A stretch of DNA of 64,000 nucleotides from Prunus persica (Eukaryota > Streptophyta > Magnoliopsida > Rosales > Rosaceae), in contig NC_034012.1 in the NCBI RefSeq assembly GCF_000346465.2, forward strand, positions 24,361,422 to 24,425,421. Direction: 5' to 3'. Position 1 is the first letter of the stretch, and every line of letters starts with the position of its first letter. Below are positions 58,476 to 64,000 of the stretch, piece after piece. The notes under the pieces are model-generated. The model was not told where the DNA came from. It saw nothing but the letters and a program-made list of their open reading frames with translations, and did no database searches. A program made the translations under genes and the position numbers.

Positions 58476-58870
58476 CAATAATCATTCAACCGAATCAACC
58501 CATAAAGCGAGAGAAAGAATAAGCAGCAGAGAAGGCAACAAAACCCAACCTCCTTCAATTCGGGATATGAAAGAGGCATCGAAGAAACAGATCAAAATAA
58601 AGTGAGCCAGGAAGAAAGGGTTTCAGATGTTCATGTTCAGATTCAGGAAGAAGGCAACAAAAACTCATTTCTAACTGGCAAATCATTATAAATATTTCAA
58701 ACTCAATGCATTAAAGTTCCTTGGAATGTCATAAAACTATAGTTCCGGCACAACACCACAAATAAGGCCACTGACCTAATGATCGAGATAAACGATAATT
58801 ACTAAGCAGGTCAGATTATTGACTCAGAGGTCCCAGACTTGAGTTCTATTAAGAGAATTCTTGCTGTTCC
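58476..58870. other. Flank between copia LTR and ATG8-like gene
   Basis: No coding sequence. Read on the minus strand this would be the 3' flank of the ATG8-like gene. Confidence 0.4.
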
Positions 58871-61099
58871 TCATTGGATCCACACACTCTCTTCTCCACT
58901 GTAGGTGATGTGAAGAAATCCATCTTCATCCTTATTTTCCTCATTGATTGTAGACATCCAAGGCACCTGCAACATTGGAGGAATTATCACAACCACAACT
59001 AATTTGGGAACAAGTTATTATTATCCCTAAATAAAAAATGAGTTGCAGCTACCAATTGGAGGTTTAGTGTTCCTGAAATAGAAAAATATATGTTTTTCTG
59101 TGCTGACCCATGCCATTGACTGAATAAAAAAAAACAAATTCTCAAAGAGACATATCACCATAGACAAGGAATCTGCAGTCAGAAAAACAAGATAGGCAAT
59201 AAAACTATGTGAGAACCCCTTCATTGGAGAAAAGCTATTAACACAAATGAACTTGGGAGTTTTCCTTTGTAGTACATGAACTTCGGAGTTTTTTTCTTTT
59301 CAGCATGCGATTCTTAATATCTGCATTTTCAATTTTTTTTTTCTGACGGATTTCGGAACATATATCAAAAGCATAAATGAAAGGGAAACGAGCCTACACA
59401 TACCACTGTAGCAATACAAATAAATAAATAAACTAAAGCACAACGGAATTGGAAACTAACTTCTTAGTGTCAATGTCATGAATGTCACTCCTTGCATCCT
59501 TGTCCACAGTCACCTTCATGGGGGCTCAGATTGGAACATAGTATATCCACTGATTGCATAGGAAGTAAAACATATTTAAGGCAGTGAAATTCTTACTGGT
59601 ATACAATTTGGATGCTTCTCCCGCAGTTGCCCAGCATCTAAAATAATACGTTGTTTGTATTTGTTCAAAATATTCCTGAACATAAATCAAAAGCATAAAT
59701 GAAAAAAAAAAAAAAACAACCATATTCCACTATAGCAATACAAATCAAGCTAATTAAAGCACATCGAAATTGGCAATTGACTTCCTCAAATGAAAATCTT
59801 ACCTCCATGTCTCCTTGTACCTGGCAGGAGTGTTGGTACTTGCAATCAAAATCGCAGCCTTCTCCATAACCTTAGCATAAAGTCTCAAATTAGAACAGAG
59901 TGCATCCATTGAATGCGTATGACGTAAACATATTTGATTCAGTGAAATTCTTACCGCATTGGCATTTCTCCTATTCCAAGGGTCTAAAGTTCGAATGGGC
60001 CTCGTGGATGCATAAAATGAGTTTTTCCTTCTTTTTTCTAACGAATTTCTAAACTTAAATGAAAAGCATAAATAGAAAGGAAACACAATCATGTTCCATT
60101 GTAGCAATACAAATCAAGATAAGTAAAGAACAAAAGGAGTTGGCAACTTCTCTTCAATGTCAGGAACGTCTCCTTGCAGCATTCTCCACAATCTGCATAA
60201 GTCTCAAATTAGAACAAAGTATGTCCACCGAATTCCTAGGGACTAAACATATCTGATTCAGTGAAATGCTTACTGGTATTGGATCTTGATTATTCTCTTC
60301 TGCTTTGCTCCTATCTGAAATATTTTCGTCCAAAACCATCATAAGAAAACAGATGACAAACTTTGACAAAAATAAATCGCCAATTTAAAAAATAAACTAG
60401 AATCACTATCAGACCTGATCTATGCAATTTCTAACTAATATTTAAACAACTACAGAGACCAAATACTAAAATAGGCACATCGGTATTGCATAAACTATAT
60501 AAAAATACAAACCCGGAGAAATTTGAAGCTGGCAAAATCCTTTTCGCAAGGTGAAACTCCCACTACAACTGTTCTCTGTAAATTCCAAGCAACAAAACAT
60601 CACAATTTCACACCAAATGATCTTAACCAGAAATTAAATAACAAATTTAAACACAATTACAACAAGAAATTCTCTTCTAAAATAACCATAATCACTATCA
60701 ACCCTGTATCTAATTTTTTTTTAAATAACCTTTAACCTACAAAGACCATCATCTTAAAGATAAATAACTACACATACTGTTTACATTTTTGCATGAAAAA
60801 GGAACATTTCAGCCTTAGACAAAAACAACATTTCACGTTTTATCTATAAAGTAAAATCCAAAAGGGAAAAACTCATTACTCTGCTTGAAAAATTAAACAT
60901 TCAAATTACAAACAAATATTAAAACACAAAATAGGAACATGGGTATTGCATAAACTATACAATAAACCACCCCAGAAAATATTTAAAATATATATAAAAT
61001 TTATAAAAAAAAACAAAAAAAAAAACATTGACCCTGTGGATATTCCTCCTTGAAAGAGCTTTCCGCCATGGAGAAACTCCCACAAAGACTGTTCTCTGC
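58871..61099 (-). pseudogene. ATG8: ATG8-like autophagy gene with duplicated internal exons
   Basis: ATG8 is the ubiquitin-like protein conjugated to phosphatidylethanolamine on autophagosomes. Minus-strand pieces in order. 61099-~61033: acceptor tttgcag, ATG at 61069, MAESSFKEEYPQ. Exons with REKHPNCIP (59637-59597), VTVDKDARSDIHDIDTKK (59525-59461) and LTADSLSMVI...STEKHIFFYFRNTKPP (~59205-59040). Last exon 58966-58871: MSTINEENKDEDGFLHITYS, ending GEESVWIQ. Family landmarks matched: REKYP-x-RIPVI, AERSDIPDIDKKK, LTVGQF...AEKAIFIFV and EENKDEDGFLYMTYSGE. The conjugated C-terminal glycine is missing. Related exon copies at 59983-59955 with 59870-59803, and at ~60316-60273 with ~60195-60140, and a second start exon at ~60583, show internal tandem duplication. 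Confidence 0.8.
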
Positions 61100-61461
61100 A
61101 AATTTTCAAACAAAGAAACATCACAACCGCATACCAAATTTTCTTCCCCAGGAATTAAATAACAACATCAAACATAACAATGGCAAGAGAAACGTTGTGA
61201 GTTGAAGCATTTGCCGAAAAAATTAACACACCAAAGACAAAAAGGGATCGATTAGGGATTTGGTGATTGAATAATTGATTGCTTTAGAACTGGGAAAACA
61301 ACAAAGGGTCAAACCCAACCAAGGGCAACGTATGCATATGATGTATAAATTTAAGGCTTTAAATCAGGGAACACAAATGTTAGGGTTATTTCCGATTCCA
61401 AGTTTTCAACACGAATCCTATAGTGCAGTATTTCTACCCTTCTCTTGTTTATCTATATATA
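61100..61461. other. Upstream intron or leader of the ATG8-like gene
   Basis: On the minus strand it carries an acceptor (gaaaatttgcag) at 61100 and T-rich intron-like sequence. A short CT-containing leader-like part lies near 61230-61290. No coding sequence was seen. Confidence 0.4.
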
Positions 61462-62100
61462 CTAGCCTCTCTGCACGCGCTTCCGCGCTTGCGAGAGGTT
61501 TTAAAAAAAAAATAAGTAAATTTATTTTAGAATTAAAAAAGATAATGGGTAGTTGTGTTCCATAGAAATAGGATCCATTATCTGCTTTTTCTTTTTTTTT
61601 TTTAATTTTTTTAAATATGAAAAAGTATGAATTTATCATTTTATCCTCATTTAATTAATAATTTGAATTCTTAATGTTTGCATTAACCAAGGGCATTTTC
61701 TGGTATTTTGAATGTTTCACCATTCTCTGCCTTTGCTTTATANNNNNNNNNNNNNNNNNNNNNNNNNNNNNNNNNNNNNNNNNNNNNNNNNNNNNNNNNN
61801 NNNNNNNNNNNNNNNNNNNNNNNNNNNNNNNNNNNNNNNNNNCTACTCATTCATAAATGCGAGAAAACACCCTTGGTTGAGGGACCACGTTATAAATTCA
61901 AATTATTAATTAAATGAGGATAATATGGTAAATTCACACTTTTTCATATTAAAAAAAATTAAAAGAAAAAGAAAAAGCAGATAATGTATCCTATTTTTAT
62001 GGAACACAACTACCCATTATCTTTTTTAATTCTAAAATAAATTTACTTATTTTTTTTAAAAAACCTCTTGCAAGCGCGGAAGCGCGTGCAGAGAGGCTAG
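61462..62100. repeat. Large inverted repeat around the assembly gap
   Basis: The left arm 61462-61742 and right arm 61843-62100 are reverse complements with a few percent mismatches and small indels. Outer ends: CTAGCCTCTCTGCACGCGC, then a short GC hairpin (gcgcttccgcgc). The flanks are ta on both sides. It looks like a fold-back or MITE-type element. The hairpin close to a CTAG end also resembles a Helitron 3' end, here present twice in inverted orientation. Confidence 0.75.
61743..61842. other. Assembly gap, 100 N
   Basis: Exactly 100 N, which usually denotes a gap of unknown size. It lies at the centre of an inverted repeat, a structure that commonly breaks assemblies. Confidence 1.
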
Positions 62101-62505
62101 TATCTCTTATTGATAAGGGTGGGTACGGTCCGGTCGTCGTCTACAACCAAAATCGAAACTGAACAAGGTATACGATTCAGTTTGGTTGTGATAAAAAACA
62201 GCCACCAAAACCAAACCAACAGAACCTACACAGCCCAGTTCGGTTTTCTGGTTCTCAGTATGGGCCTGAGCCCAATTGAAATTTTTTTTTTTCGGTTTTC
62301 TGGCTTCAAGAAGAAACGTGTACTAAAAACAGAACCTAGTAACATTTTACAAAACCATGCTTGAACTCAGTTCACAATATCCTAAAAACAGACTCCAAAT
62401 TAATAAATCCAGTATACTAAAAACAAAAACCAGTAACAGTTTAGAAAACCAATTCCATGTCAATTCACAATATCCTAAAAACATAAACATCCAAGTACAC
62501 TTTAC
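62101..62505. other. Non-coding, repeat-bearing flank
   Basis: gggtgggtacggtccggtcg at 62117 resembles the end of a hAT MITE with ggttcggtttt words, but no second end is clear. 62340-62490 has two related ~100-bp segments around ttcacaatatcctaaaaaca. No gene was seen. Confidence 0.4.
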
Positions 62506-63415
62506 TCGAGAAACACGTTGCTTGTAGGCTTCATTCTGAAGGTTGGCATGTGCCCGGTGCTCTTCAAGAAGGTCGAGGTTTAGAGAAAGTGCTTCTTCAT
62601 TTGGCTTCGGTGCGAAGGTTTCCGTTCGGTAGGAAGGTTCGCCAATTTCCACCGGCACGACGGCTTCCGAACCGAAAGCCAAAGAGAAAGGGGTCTCTCC
62701 CGTGGACGTTCGATAGGATGTCCGAATGGCCCAGAGTGCTTCGGGAAGCTTTTCTGGCCAGGCTCCTTTGGCTTTGTCCACCTGCCGTTTCAATAGTTTC
62801 TTGATGATTTTGTTTATTGCTTCCACCTGACCGTTTGACTGGGGATGCACCGGTGATGCGAAAAACCGGTTGACTTTCAGGCGGGTGCAAAATTGCCTGA
62901 AGAGTTCCGAATCGAACTGCCTGCCGTTGTCGGTTATGATTGCATACGGGATACCGAACCGGCAACAAATGTGAGTCCAGACGAAGTCCTCTATCTTTGC
63001 TGCCGTTATGGTTGCCAGAGGTTCGGCTTCTACACATTTGGTGAAATAGTCGACGGCGACCACTGCGTATTTCACCTGGCCTTTGCCCTGCGGCATTGGA
63101 CCGATCAGGTCCAGTCCCCATTGTGCGAAAGGCCAAGGACTCACGATCGGTGTCAGGGGTTCGGCAGGGATGTGCGGTATGCTGCCGAAACGCTGGCATT
63201 TATCACACTTTTTCACTAGCGAGATAGCGTCCTGGTGCATGGTCGGCCAAAAGTACCCCTGCCGAAAGGTTTTGTGGGCAAGTGACCGGGACCCGGAATG
63301 GTCGCCGCACACACCATTATGGATCTCCCGAAGGACGTAGTCCCCCTGTTCTGCCGTAAGGCATTTGAGATATGGAGTTGTGTAGCCACGTTTGTAAAGG
63401 ACGTCCACTACTACA
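62506..63415 (-). pseudogene. Gypsy integrase fragment, N-terminal to core
   Basis: Minus strand, one open frame. It starts VLYKRGYTTPYLKCL, then zinc-binding HNGVCGDHSGSR ... KKCDKCQRFG, and a catalytic core with QWGLDLIGPMPQG (Asp), AIITDNGRQFDSE (Asp) and SNGQVEAINKIIKK (Glu), all three present. It continues to ANLQNEAYKQRVSR and stops being gypsy at 62506. The 5' side is cut by the CACTA terminus at 63416. The missing C-terminal domain is what lies at 38665-38892. Confidence 0.9.
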
Positions 63416-64000
63416 AAAAAGCAAAAAGACGACGGTAAATCACCGTCGTGTATTTGGTTTTTCAATGGTCGTGGAATCCACCGTCATCTTTTCCCTCATA
63501 AACCACGACGCTAAATAACCGTCGTTGTTAAACAATACAACGTCATCAAAAAAATACAAAACGACGTCTTTGTACTGCAAAAAGATCTAAAAAAAGCAAT
63601 CGAGGATGATAATAGACGACCAATTCTCTAAAAAGACCGTCGTTAAAAAGGGAAAATATGACACATATTAAGAGAACAAGGCCGCAAGATAGACATACAA
63701 CGACGACAATAAAAATACGCCGACGTTAAATATAATTTTCACGACAATAAAAAATATGACGTCTTTAAATACATTAGAAGACGACGTTATTGATACCTAC
63801 TACGTCGCACATATAAACACAACCGTCGTACAATTAATTTTCCACTTCGATTTTTCGATAAAAGATGACGTGGAAATAGTTGTCAGTGTCATTATTTACG
63901 ACGTATGTGTTTCTATAGTAGACGTTGAAAAACTAAACAACGTCAGTTACAAATATATGAGAGTCGTATTAAAAAATTTATACGTCCTATTTTCAGAAAC
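63416..64000 (+). mobile_element. CACTA element terminus with ACGACGG subterminal repeats
   Basis: CACTACTACAAAAAAGC at 63416 is the textbook plant CACTA end. It is followed to the window edge by dense acgacggt, accgtcgt and gacgac words in both orientations. It is inserted in the gypsy integrase reading frame; a 3-bp duplication (gtc) is expected. The other end lies beyond 64000. Confidence 0.88.

Noticed and set aside
58770..58860. Possible second SINE (ggtcccagacttgagttc resembles a box B)
   Set aside because: No convincing box A at the right distance.

Overview
The window is plant nuclear DNA, almost certainly from a eudicot. The intron signals, the (CT)n 5' leader, and the mix of nested Ty1/copia and Ty3/gypsy elements, CACTA, hAT MITE, LINE and SINE-like sequence all fit. 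A Rosaceae genome close to Prunus is my best guess from the style of the repeats, but that is an impression and not a demonstrated assignment. There is one assembly gap of 100 N (61743-61842). No rRNA, tRNA or CRISPR loci were seen.

Layout. 1-3360: a ~345-bp satellite, then two arrays of a palindromic GCGCGAC/GTCGCGC repeat around AT-rich sequence. 3361-28150: a cation/H+ exchanger (CHX) gene on the minus strand, broken up by three LTR-element events. An LTR (4625-4892) replaces its C-terminal end. A 6.1-kb non-autonomous LTR element (6150-12263, TSD TATAT) sits in intron 2. A copia element (13809-27994, TSD AATGA) splits exon 1 and is itself split by a 12.2-kb Tat-type gypsy element (14928-27094, TSD GGGTG). 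The CHX start codon is therefore at 28150, about 14 kb from the rest of exon 1.

28151-37720: SINE-like, copia, CACTA (with ULP1-type protease exons), copia again, and a 5'-truncated LINE. 37740-38664: an orphan 5'UTR-like exon with a consensus splice donor. 38665-42892: the 3' end of a second Tat-type gypsy element. 42893-47933: a CACTA-like fragment, a copia remnant, and the 3' end of a third gypsy element carrying a hAT MITE. 47934-58475: two decayed copia elements, one carrying a second hAT MITE. 58871-61099: a minus-strand ATG8-like autophagy gene with repeated internal exons. 61462-62100: a large inverted repeat around the assembly gap. 62506-63415: a gypsy integrase on the minus strand. 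63416-64000: a CACTA terminus running off the window.

Main points for a second look. (1) The two gypsy integrase pieces at 38665 (plus strand) and 62506 (minus strand) stop and start at adjacent codons, as expected if the 23.8 kb between them has been inverted. (2) The element in CHX intron 2 has no gag-pol but carries a 183-codon coiled-coil ORF antisense to itself with its own TATA-like box. (3) Two Tat-type gypsy elements carry spliced antisense genes between integrase and 3' LTR. (4) The 12.2-kb gypsy element has almost identical LTRs but a broken pol, implying mobilisation in trans.
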